A stretch of DNA of 5,433 nucleotides from Gammaproteobacteria bacterium (GTDB taxonomy: Bacteria; Pseudomonadota; Gammaproteobacteria; Granulosicoccales; Granulosicoccaceae), in contig JAHQVR010000239.1 of assembly GCA_019634245.1 (NCBI GenBank), forward strand, positions 1 through 5,433, in the 5' to 3' direction. The notes under the pieces were generated by a model. The model saw only the letters and a list, made by a program, of their open reading frames with translations. It was not told the origin of the DNA and did not search any database. Below are positions 1 to 5,433 of this stretch, one piece after another. Both the position numbers and the translations under genes were made by a program. The number at the start of each line of letters is the position of its first letter. Position 1 is the stretch's first letter.

Positions 1-128
1 CACTGGTTGCAGTATGAGTTAAGTTGCCGTTGCATTGTTTTTATTCAAAGTGATTTTGGACCGCCATTTATAAGGCTTTTGTATGACATAAACGATAAAC
101 AGCTAGACTCAAATGTAGGCAATGTAAT

Positions 129-157
129 TTGTCTGGTTTAACTTTTCCCTGTTAAAT
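129..157 (+). promoter_or_regulatory. Weak sigma70-like promoter candidate for the nuclease gene
   Basis: TTGTCT at 129-134 is separated by 17 bases from TTAAAT at 152-157; each hexamer matches four of six consensus positions. It would leave a 5' leader of roughly 200 bases before the start at 368. An alternative is the better -10-like TAAAAT at 200-205, which has only a T-rich, poorly matching -35 upstream. In such AT-rich DNA these matches are expected often by chance. Confidence 0.2.
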
Positions 158-188
158 AAATAGATTGGGTAATTGTTTTTTCTCATGA

Positions 189-320
189 ATGGAGTCAAAT
201 AAAATATCTGCTGCATTGCCTTTGAGCGCCTTGGAAGAGGCTCCGTTTCAAAACCAAGAAGCATGTGAGCACGGCCTTGCAATGACAGAGTGTCACAAGC
301 CTGTAACTTGTCATCCGTAG
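189..320 (+). CDS. Doubtful 43-residue ORF in the nuclease leader
   Basis: The frame opens with ATG (189-191) and reads MESNKISAALPLSALEEAPF and onward to TAG at 318-320, giving 43 residues with three cysteines in the C-terminal half. No Shine-Dalgarno sequence precedes it: the bases before the ATG are a T-run followed by CTC. There is no signal peptide or membrane segment, and I do not recognise the sequence. The opposite strand is also open across it, which suggests a segment with few stops rather than selection on one frame. It could be a translated upstream ORF that affects the nuclease start at 368, but the sequence does not show this. Chance is the more likely explanation. Confidence 0.13.
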   Translation: MESNKISAALPLSALEEAPFQNQEACEHGLAMTECHKPVTCHP

Positions 321-351
321 AGTCGCGATGCCCACTGATCAATTCAACATT

Positions 352-355
352 GGAG
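352..355 (+). promoter_or_regulatory. Shine-Dalgarno-like GGAG deciding the nuclease start
   Basis: GGAG lies 12 bases upstream of the ATG at 368, a slightly long but workable spacing. No comparable purine-rich site precedes the in-frame ATG at 398 or the GTG at 290. This favours 368, although the signal peptide alone would also fit a start at 398. Confidence 0.45.
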
Positions 356-367
356 AAATTTCCTGCC

Positions 368-3118
368 ATGCCAGCCTCATCGATAACCACTCAACTGATG
401 CACAAACGGATATCAAGACTTGCCGCACTTGTCCTCACCGTAATTGCTACCACCTTTAGTTTTAGTAATCCAGCTGTCGCCGCCGTGGATTGCGACGGCA
501 CCATCCCGATTTACGAGATCCAGGGTGCAGGGCATATCTCTACCTTCGCTGGCGAAACGGTTGACACCTGCGGTGTGGTCACAGCCGTCGGTTTCAATTT
601 CTATTTTCTCCAGGACGCCACGGGCGATGGTGACAATGCCACAGCGGACGGCATGTACGTGTTTACAACCGAGGAAAAGCCCACTGTCGGGCATGAGATA
701 CGCATCTCTGGAGAGGTCTCGGAGTTCATTCCGGGAGGGGCCGACACTGGCAATCTCAGCACCACACAGATGTCTTTCCCGACTATTGTCGAGTCCGAAC
801 CAACCGACGAGCTACCCACACCTGTGATACTCGGTGCGGCTGGCCGCACACCGCCCGCTGAGATCGTTATCAGTGATGATGAATTGCCGATCAACCTGCA
901 GCAGGCAGCAGACGATACGGCCAATCTCTTCGACCCTGATCAGGACGCCATCGACTTTTATGAAAGCCTTGAAGGTATGCTGGTCACCATCGACGACGCA
1001 GTAGCCGTGTCAGGTATCAGGCAGTTCGGAACCTTCAGCGCGGAGGTGTTCAGTCTGGCTGACAACGGTAGCGACGCTAGCCCAGCCGATGCTCGCAGCT
1101 CCAACGGTGGCATTCGCCTGCAGCCGGATCCAAACAACACCGGTGATCAGAACCCCGAGCGCATCCAGATTCAATTCGATGGCACTGTCTACCAAGGTGA
1201 AAACTACCCCTACATCCAAGTGGGAGACAAGCTGGGTGATGTCACAGGACCGATGGGCTACAGCTTCGGCAACTTCGAGGTCTACGCAATTGATGAAGTC
1301 TCACCGGTGCGCGGCACTGTTGAACCGGAAACCGCGCCGATGAGCTCGGCTACTGCACTGACAGTGGCAAGCTACAACGTACTGAACCTGAGCGCAGTTG
1401 CAGGGGACGATGCTCAACGCATCAAGATTGCCGAACAGATTGTCGCCAACCTGCAAGCGCCAGACGTGATCGCGTTGCAGGAAATCCAGGACAACAATGG
1501 AGACGTTGGCGACTGTAGTGATGATCTTGATCCGTGCTCTGGTGTGCTGGACGCAACCGAGACTCTGCAAGCACTGGCGGATGCCGTCGTGGCAGCCGGA
1601 GGACCAGAATATGCCTTCTTTAACGTCGACCCGTTGATCGAAACCACGGATGACAACCGTGATGATCCCGATGCTTTTGGTGGCGCGGCGCTCAGCAATA
1701 TCCGCAACGCCTTCTTCTACAATCCGGAGCGCGTGGACCTGATCGAGTTTGTCGGTTTGACACGTGAAGAACTTGCAGAGCGTGGCGTCTCCGTGGCAAA
1801 TGCCTTTGACGCCTCGCGCGATCCCTTGCAGGCGACGTTTGGCTTTAACGGACACCAGGTGATTGTGCTCAACAATCACTTTGAATCGCGTTTTGGTTCC
1901 ACGCCAATCTTTGGTGGTGTGCAGCCGTTCATTCAAGCCGCAGAAGAAGCACGCGAGACAATGTCGCTTGCTATGCACGAACTCACCGCTCACTACGTCA
2001 GCGAGAACGCTGATGCCAACGTGATCGTGCTCGGCGATTTAAATACCTTCGAGTTCACCAATGACCTGGCCGATATTTTGACCTCTGCCGATATCCCCGG
2101 GCTGCTTGCACGCGCATCGGACAAAGACGCGGCCAGTCAGGAATACTCGTTCATTTTTGATGGCAACTCGCAGGCACTGGACCACATCTATCTGACCTCA
2201 GAGCTTGCCACCAACACATCGCTGGACTACCTCCACGTCAACGTCGATTTCCCGCGACGATTAGACGACATCACAGCCAGTGACCACGAGCCGCTGCTTG
2301 CGGCTATTACGTTCGCTACCGACGACGAGGATGATCTTGGTCTGCGTGGCGATGTGTACTCACGCACTGCACTGGAGTTGTTCTGGAATCGCTTGGGAAC
2401 CGGCACTCAGTACGAAGTCAGCTATAGTGGCGGTACCGAGCTGACCGACGGCACTAGCTTTTTCGTCGAAGGTCTCGAGTCCGGCACAACCTACAACTTT
2501 GAAGTCTCTGCACTGGACGATTCAGGTGGCGTAATCGCCAGTGATTCGCTTTCGTTGACCACCAACGATGACCAAAGCGCTGATGGTAACTCCATCGAGC
2601 TTTCCTCTGCTGTTTATTCGCGCACCGCAATCGAAATCTTCTGGGTTGCCGATCGCCCGAACAACTCAGATGTGTACACCTTCAACGTGTATCGAGATAA
2701 TGAACTGTTAACCACCACCGATGGGCGCAGCTACTTCGAAGAGGGCCTGTCAGCAGGCACCACATATCAGTACACCGTCGAGTTCCTGAACAATGGCGTG
2801 GTTGTCGATTCAGATGTCATCGACGTGACAACCAACGGTGGTTCTACAGATGAGCCTCCACCTATGGACGACGGATTCAACGTAACCGGGCTGGTTTATT
2901 CCTCAACAGCGATCGAGTTGTTCTGGTCCCGCAGTGTTGACAGCGCTACTGGCTATCGTGTGGAGCGAGACGGTGAGGAACTGACTTCGCGCGACGCACG
3001 AAGCTTTTTCGAATCCGGGCTGAGTGCAGGCACGACGTATGAGTACACGGTTACTGAACTGGATGCTAATGGGCACGATCTGTCGAGCTCATCGATCAGC
3101 CTGACAACCGACGACTGA
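368..3118 (+). CDS. Secreted ExeM/NucH-like nuclease (EEP family) with three C-terminal FN3-like repeats
   Basis: This is a predicted exported metal-dependent nuclease that hydrolyses phosphodiester bonds in extracellular DNA. From the ATG at 368 it has 916 residues. Residues 12-39 form a Sec signal peptide: HKR, a hydrophobic core about 18-32, then cleavage near NPAVAA. About 47-135 is the OB-fold-like domain usual in ExeM/NucH proteins (IQG, TCGVV, FYFLQD, GDGDNATADG). A second segment with FYESLEGM at 197-204 continues to about 320. The EEP domain spans about 331-652. By analogy with DNase I its catalytic residues are N337 (SYNVLN), E372 (LQEIQD), H504 (NNHFESR), D557 and N559 (GDLN), D605 (LDHIY) and D639-H640 (SDHEP). 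Three FN3-like repeats follow (about 659-734, 743-824, 837-916). The mature protein has four cysteines (42, 68, 383, 390), which suggests two disulfides. It is rich in Asp and Glu, as in marine or halotolerant secreted proteins. I see no LPXTG or PEP-CTERM sorting tail. The fold assignment is firm; the substrate (DNA rather than RNA or phosphoesters) is inferred. The first alternative start, GTG 290, would put 26 extra residues before the export signal and is unlikely. Confidence 0.93.
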   Translation: MPASSITTQLMHKRISRLAALVLTVIATTFSFSNPAVAAVDCDGTIPIYEIQGAGHISTFAGETVDTCGVVTAVGFNFYFLQDATGDGDNATADGMYVFTTEEKPTVGHEIRISGEVSEFIPGGADTGNLSTTQMSFPTIVESEPTDELPTPVILGAAGRTPPAEIVISDDELPINLQQAADDTANLFDPDQDAIDFYESLEGMLVTIDDAVAVSGIRQFGTFSAEVFSLADNGSDASPADARSSNGGIRLQPDPNNTGDQNPERIQIQFDGTVYQGENYPYIQVGDKLGDVTGPMGYSFGNFEVYAIDEVSPVRGTVEPETAPMSSATALTVASYNVLNLSAVAGDDAQRIKIAEQIVANLQAPDVIALQEIQDNNGDVGDCSDDLDPCSGVLDATETLQALADAVVAAGGPEYAFFNVDPLIETTDDNRDDPDAFGGAALSNIRNAFFYNPERVDLIEFVGLTREELAERGVSVANAFDASRDPLQATFGFNGHQVIVLNNHFESRFGSTPIFGGVQPFIQAAEEARETMSLAMHELTAHYVSENADANVIVLGDLNTFEFTNDLADILTSADIPGLLARASDKDAASQEYSFIFDGNSQALDHIYLTSELATNTSLDYLHVNVDFPRRLDDITASDHEPLLAAITFATDDEDDLGLRGDVYSRTALELFWNRLGTGTQYEVSYSGGTELTDGTSFFVEGLESGTTYNFEVSALDDSGGVIASDSLSLTTNDDQSADGNSIELSSAVYSRTAIEIFWVADRPNNSDVYTFNVYRDNELLTTTDGRSYFEEGLSAGTTYQYTVEFLNNGVVVDSDVIDVTTNGGSTDEPPPMDDGFNVTGLVYSSTAIELFWSRSVDSATGYRVERDGEELTSRDARSFFESGLSAGTTYEYTVTELDANGHDLSSSSISLTTDD
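2342..3115 (+). repeat. Three tandem FN3-like domain repeats within the nuclease gene
   Basis: The repeats lie at about 2342-2569, 2594-2839 and 2876-3115, roughly 76-82 codons each. Each opens with VYS-[RS]-TA-[LI]-E-[LI]-FW, where the Trp corresponds to the conserved strand-B Trp of FN3. Each has SFF or SYF, then GL-x-[SA]-GTTY, then the paired Val and aromatic residues of the final strands. Each closes with LTT or VTT. Repeats 2 and 3 are joined by a proline-rich acidic linker (STDEPPPMDDG, about 2840-2875). The repeats are clearly related at protein level but diverged at DNA level, so the duplication is old. Such repeats usually mediate adhesion or spacing in secreted bacterial enzymes; a role in binding DNA, polysaccharide or the cell surface is inference. 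Confidence 0.85.
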
Positions 3119-3143
3119 GATCGGGGCAGGGGCTTGTACCTAC

Positions 3144-3172
3144 GCTGTGGTTGCAGACGTTGCAGCCACGGC
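3144..3172 (+). terminator. Strong hairpin 25 bases after the nuclease stop, lacking a U-tract
   Basis: A 12-bp stem with two G-U pairs forms between 3144-3155 and 3161-3172, enclosing the five-base loop GACGT. It is well placed to end or stabilise the nuclease mRNA. There is no T-run on the right side, and none on the left side for the opposite strand, so it is not a canonical intrinsic terminator. It may be a 3'-end stabilising hairpin or act together with Rho. Confidence 0.35.
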
Positions 3173-3225
3173 CGTGCTGCTCCTGCGCAAACAAGCAGGC
3201 CGGTGATACTACTTCCACAAAGTAA

Positions 3226-3324
<99 letters not shown>

Positions 3325-3369
3325 TAGACATAGGATAGTTAACATAGTAATAGTGAAGTGTAGTGGTTT

Positions 3370-3396
3370 AAGAGTCATCCACTTTGGATGACTCTT
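3370..3396 (+). terminator. Perfect 11-bp hairpin, terminator-like
   Basis: AAGAGTCATCC (3370-3380) pairs perfectly with GGATGACTCTT (3386-3396) around the loop ACTTT. Only a short T-run (3395-3397) follows, then CCA. It lies about 250 bases after the nuclease stop and just before the decayed coding frame. It could terminate read-through transcription, or it could be a protein-binding inverted repeat. It is the most perfect inverted repeat in the window. Confidence 0.4.
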
Positions 3397-3866
3397 TCCA
3401 ATAGGCTACAGGCTACCGGTTATAAGAACATCGACGAACGCAATGTCATACCGATGCATTTTCCAATCGAACAAAAGACTGAAATTGATAACAAGTTCGC
3501 TATGTATAAGTCGAGCCAACATATGCCAAATGCTGAAGGTCAAATGTAAGATGGGTACCGGCCAATAATCCGGAATATCGATTTGTAGATTGAGATCGAT
3601 TGTGATCTTGATGATGATGCGCTAAACAAATTTCTGATCGTCGCGACCTTTGCGTCACCGCTTAACGGATTAATGCGAGGGCAGCTAGAAAGCCTATTCA
3701 AACCGAGTAAGAACGGCAGCGAACTAGCGGCTGCCAACGTGGTCTAGCCAGACGGTGCGCTATCCCCGATCCCGGCAATCATTTCGCCAGTTCATTGGCA
3801 GGGGCGGGCTTACAAAACTCCAGCAAATTCGTCCATCCCAATATAGTCACTTACGCAAATGCGTGA
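3388..3866 (+). pseudogene. Probable decayed gene of unrecognised family
   Basis: One frame from ATG 3388 reads protein-like sequence for about 150 codons but is broken by TAA 3547-3549, TAG 3586-3588 and TAG 3745-3747. The first piece (53 codons) includes GYKNIDERNVIPMHFPIEQK. The longest open piece (3589-3744) includes an acidic stretch, DCDLDDDALNKF, then ATFASPLNGLMRG. Near 3760 the protein-like quality moves to another frame, with NHFASSLAGAGLQNSSKF running to TGA at 3864-3866. This suggests a frameshift as well as stop mutations. No good Shine-Dalgarno precedes 3388, which sits in the arm of the 3370-3396 hairpin, so the original start is unclear. Open frames on the opposite strand here are antisense shadows. 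I do not recognise the family. The alternative is non-coding DNA that is open by chance: three stops in about 150 codons is fewer than random sequence would give, but not decisively so. Confidence 0.42.
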
Positions 3867-4048
3867 AAATTCCCTTCATTCATGGTAATCAGTGATATCC
3901 GCCTTCTGTCTAGAAATGCATAATTGGTTTAACTTAGTTACAAGTATGTCGAAACAACCGACCTGCGCAGCAATACAACACTGGGTTTTCATAGTTTTTT
4001 TCTATAGACATAACGGCTGTAGATTGAGTTAAGTAAGGAGTAACAACG
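3867..4048. other. AT-rich intergenic segment upstream of the small membrane gene
   Basis: No gene is visible here. It contains a short hairpin (ACGCA/TGCGT, about 3854-3865, overlapping the end of the decayed frame), a T7 run at 3995-4001 and a TATAGA hexamer at 4003-4008. TATAGA could be a -10 element for the gene at 4049, but no convincing -35 lies 16-18 bases upstream. Confidence 0.35.
4035..4040 (+). promoter_or_regulatory. Strong Shine-Dalgarno sequence AAGGAG
   Basis: AAGGAG lies eight bases upstream of the ATG at 4049. This is the best ribosome binding site in the window and the main reason to believe the short gene that follows. Confidence 0.75.
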
Positions 4049-4336
4049 ATGTATCCATATGTATTTTTAGGTATTTTCGCGTTGAGCACAACAATTTTGG
4101 CGGGGATAATATCTTTTTTGGTTTCGCTGGGAGTATCTCTGTTAGCAGCATTATCCGGTCTGTATCTTTTCGCCGTAGTCTTGTTCTATATAATGATGAA
4201 GTGCGCAACAAGGCTGGATGATGATTGCGAATTTGCTGAGCAAGGCGGCTATATTAAATATCAAAGTAATTCTGAAACAACGGTCAGCAACCAAATAAAA
4301 AACTTAGAGGCAAGTGAGATTAAAAGAGTCGCATAG
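4049..4336 (+). CDS. Small two-helix membrane protein of unknown function
   Basis: The product is a 95-residue protein that I do not recognise. Residues about 4-27 and 29-50 are two hydrophobic segments separated by only a short turn, which suggests a helical hairpin in the inner membrane. Residues 51-95 are a hydrophilic tail (KCATRLDDDCEF, then Asn, Gln, Ser and Thr-rich sequence) with two cysteines at 52 and 60. The N-terminus has no basic residues before the first helix and Lys51 and Arg55 follow the second. By the positive-inside rule both ends are probably cytoplasmic. The start is supported by AAGGAG eight bases upstream. A GTCGC-ATA-GCGAC mini-hairpin (4328-4340) spans the TAG stop, and the same frame stays open for 28 further codons to TAA 4421-4423. 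The gene is AT-rich compared with the nuclease gene and appears to stand alone. A toxin-like or accessory role is possible, but nothing in the sequence shows it. Confidence 0.68.
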   Translation: MYPYVFLGIFALSTTILAGIISFLVSLGVSLLAALSGLYLFAVVLFYIMMKCATRLDDDCEFAEQGGYIKYQSNSETTVSNQIKNLEASEIKRVA

Positions 4337-4478
4337 CGACGAACTATAGATAAAAAAGCCACAAACCCTGTTCCCAGTATTACAGTATTAGCCACCGATT
4401 CGGAAGTAACGGGTTTTGCTTAAGCATCCTGTTGTTGCTTGATACTTTTTCAACAACAATGAGAACACCGATTTATAG

Positions 4479-4715
4479 CTGCTAATATTGGCAGGTAATA
4501 ACCGAAAAGCAGTGTTAGAAATGGCAAATGGTCGGATGCTGATCAATGAAGTCACCAATGCCATGAATGCCGGCGTGGTGTTGAGTGAACCATTTACCGA
4601 TATCAACCCTGTGCGCAAGACCAATCTCAATTTGACCTATGACGGATCCGCATTGGAAACGTCTGAGCGAAATTTACCTGACCCGAACAACGGCTTTCTG
4701 GTAATTAAGCACTGA
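4479..4715 (+). pseudogene. 3' fragment of a gene of unknown family
   Basis: The frame opens after TAG 4476-4478 and runs to TGA 4713-4715, 78 codons. It has normal protein-like composition: it includes EMANGRMLINEVTNAMNAGV, then LSEPFTDINPVRKTNLNLTYDGS, and ends NNGFLVIKH. Possible starts are TTG 4488 and ATG 4521, but neither has a Shine-Dalgarno sequence. The DNA just upstream (4424-4478) is unlike coding sequence in this frame. The even, polar sequence reads like the C-terminal part of a larger soluble protein whose 5' end has been lost. A genuine small gene starting at 4488 or 4521 is the alternative. It ends 15 bases before the stop of the convergent LysR-type gene. I do not recognise the family. 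Confidence 0.4.
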
Positions 4716-4730
4716 AAACATCGAACTGAC

Positions 4731-5433
4731 TCATGCTCGCGCAAATTTTAAAAATTCCTGTACCTTCAATGTACGACGTAAATCTGCGTGCGTGACTATC
4801 CATAACGATACCGACCACATGTCTTTTGGCGCTGTAATTTCAACAAGCCTAGGTATGTGAGCTTCATGCTCTGCTACAAAACCAATTCCAAGTCCTTGTT
4901 GGATGGCGTTGGTTATTACTTGCTGATTTGTTGTACGCAACACAAAAGCGTCTTTCGGTATTTCTGAATCCAGCCAAGCCGCATAAGGCAACGGGGAATT
5001 TTTACTCTGCGGGCCAACAAATTTGTGACTGGTAAGGTTGTCTTGATTCGGTTTTCCCTCTCTCTCTATGTAGCCATCACTAGCATAAAGACCAAAGCTA
5101 ATCTTGCGAAACGGCAAAACGACATAATCTGGTGTAGTTGGTTTTTGACCAACTCGAATAGCAATATGGGCTTCACCGTGTTCCAATCTTGCCAACTGCT
5201 CATCAGCGATAAACTCCAGCTCAATTTCGCTATGGTGTTGATGAAACTTATCGATAACTGGAACAATAAGTGGGGCAACACCGGCAAGTGACGTGATTTT
5301 CAATGTGCCAGATAGTTTTTCAACTGAGCTTGTACTACGGCCCGCAAAATCTTTAAACAGTTCGTCTGCGCGACTTGACCAACGATGTTTTTTGCTAATT
5401 GAAAAGGAAAAGATACTGACTATGAATTCACTA
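4731..5433 (-). CDS. LysR-type transcriptional regulator, 5' end beyond the window
   Basis: This is a DNA-binding regulator whose C-terminal domain senses a small effector. The reading frame is open from the right edge (first full codon 5432-5430) to TGA at 4733-4731, so 233 residues are visible of an expected 290-300. Visible residues about 3-16 (FIVSIFSFSISKKH) match the wing after the helix-turn-helix, where LysR proteins usually have LF-x-R and LT-x-x-G. About 18-38 (RADELFKDF) is the linker helix. LSGTLKIT at 40-47 marks the usual junction to the effector domain. Later signatures are HIAIRVG (89-95), FGLYAS, GLGIGF and the terminal WIVTHADLRRTLKVQEFLKF. The TTG at 5303 could be misread as a start but lies inside this junction, so it is internal. 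The helix-turn-helix and real start lie outside the window. LysR regulators often control a divergent neighbour, which would also lie beyond 5433. The effector and targets cannot be told. Codon use is more AT-rich than in the nuclease gene. Confidence 0.9.
   Translation of the reverse strand, partial: SEFIVSIFSFSISKKHRWSSRADELFKDFAGRSTSSVEKLSGTLKITSLAGVAPLIVPVIDKFHQHHSEIELEFIADEQLARLEHGEAHIAIRVGQKPTTPDYVVLPFRKISFGLYASDGYIEREGKPNQDNLTSHKFVGPQSKNSPLPYAAWLDSEIPKDAFVLRTTNQQVITNAIQQGLGIGFVAEHEAHIPRLVEITAPKDMWSVSLWIVTHADLRRTLKVQEFLKFARA

Larger units (their letters stand above)
1..367. other. AT-rich upstream region without a convincing gene
   Basis: This stretch precedes the nuclease gene and has no ORF with a credible ribosome binding site and protein-like composition. 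It is AT-rich to about position 210, with a T-run at 173-181 and a TAAAAT hexamer at 200-205 that could be a -10 element. It becomes more balanced in base composition from about 210 to 367. Small hairpins can be drawn: TTTAAC/GTTAAA at 137-142 and 151-156, and TGACA/TGTCA at 283-287 and 291-295. A second TGTCA at 309-313 could compete for the same left arm. None is strong enough to name a known regulatory RNA. An antisense open frame covers 109-390 but has no Shine-Dalgarno sequence and runs into the nuclease signal-peptide codons, so I treat it as chance. Confidence 0.5.

Noticed and set aside
290..367. GTG at 290 as the nuclease start
   Set aside because: It would add 26 residues, including two cysteines, before the signal peptide. 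GGAG at 352-355 fits the ATG at 368 better.
109..390. Antisense open frame of 93 codons upstream of and overlapping the nuclease start
   Set aside because: It begins with GTG without a Shine-Dalgarno sequence, inside the codons just before and within the nuclease signal peptide. It has no recognisable domain.
1301..1993. Long antisense open frame (230 codons) inside the nuclease gene
   Set aside because: It is opposite the catalytic EEP domain, whose motifs are unmistakable on the + strand. The translation is Cys, His and Arg-rich, typical of an antisense shadow.
3540..3737. Antisense 65-codon frame over the decayed gene
   Set aside because: It is the reverse complement of the open + frame and Ser and Leu-rich as shadows tend to be. 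It has no ribosome binding site.
3589..3744. Possible OsmC/Ohr-like C-terminal remnant, suggested by the acidic LDDDALNKF and SPLNG stretch
   Set aside because: The resemblance rests on a few residues without the catalytic cysteines of that family, and the sequence after the frameshift does not fit. Not strong enough to name.
5025..5291. Plus-strand open frame of 88 codons opposite the LysR-type gene, and the -strand frame at 5066-5287
   Set aside because: Both overlap the well-supported LysR effector domain in other frames and show no domain or ribosome binding site of their own.
4731..5303. LysR-type gene as a complete 190-residue protein starting at TTG 5303
   Set aside because: The frame remains open to the window edge, and the upstream residues match the LysR linker helix and wing. 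The TTG is an internal Leu codon in the LSGTLKIT junction.

Overview
The window looks like chromosomal DNA from a Gram-negative, probably marine or halotolerant bacterium, most likely a gammaproteobacterium. The main gene encodes a very acidic secreted protein with a Sec signal peptide, an extracellular-nuclease architecture and tandem FN3-like repeats. From memory, repeats with a VYS-x-TA-x-E-x-FW signature occur in marine Gammaproteobacteria such as Granulosicoccus. That placement is inference and has not been checked. The nuclease gene is visibly richer in G+C than everything around it.

Layout. Positions 1-367 are an AT-rich upstream region with no convincing gene. It holds a weak promoter candidate, a doubtful 43-codon ORF and a Shine-Dalgarno-like GGAG before the nuclease start. 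Positions 368-3118 (+) encode the dominant feature, a secreted nuclease of about 916 residues. It has two N-terminal OB-fold-like segments, a catalytic endonuclease/exonuclease/phosphatase (EEP) domain with all main catalytic residues visible, and three FN3-like repeats at the C-terminus. Two strong hairpins follow (3144-3172 and 3370-3396).

Positions 3388-3866 read like a decayed gene: one frame has protein-like composition but three in-frame stops, and it seems to switch frame near 3760. Positions 4049-4336 (+) encode an unrecognised 95-residue protein with two membrane helices and an excellent ribosome binding site. Positions 4479-4715 (+) look like the 3' remnant of another gene. Positions 4731-5433 (-) hold the C-terminal three quarters of a LysR-type transcriptional regulator that runs off the right edge, convergent with the fragment before it.

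The genes do not form an evident pathway. The nuclease appears to be a stand-alone transcription unit, probably for degrading extracellular DNA as a nutrient source or for biofilm turnover. The 3.4-4.7 kb interval looks like an accessory or decaying stretch between the nuclease and the regulator. I found no CRISPR array, tRNA, rRNA, transposase or clear mobile-element ends. The most notable items are the repeat architecture of the nuclease and the decayed coding remnants downstream of it.
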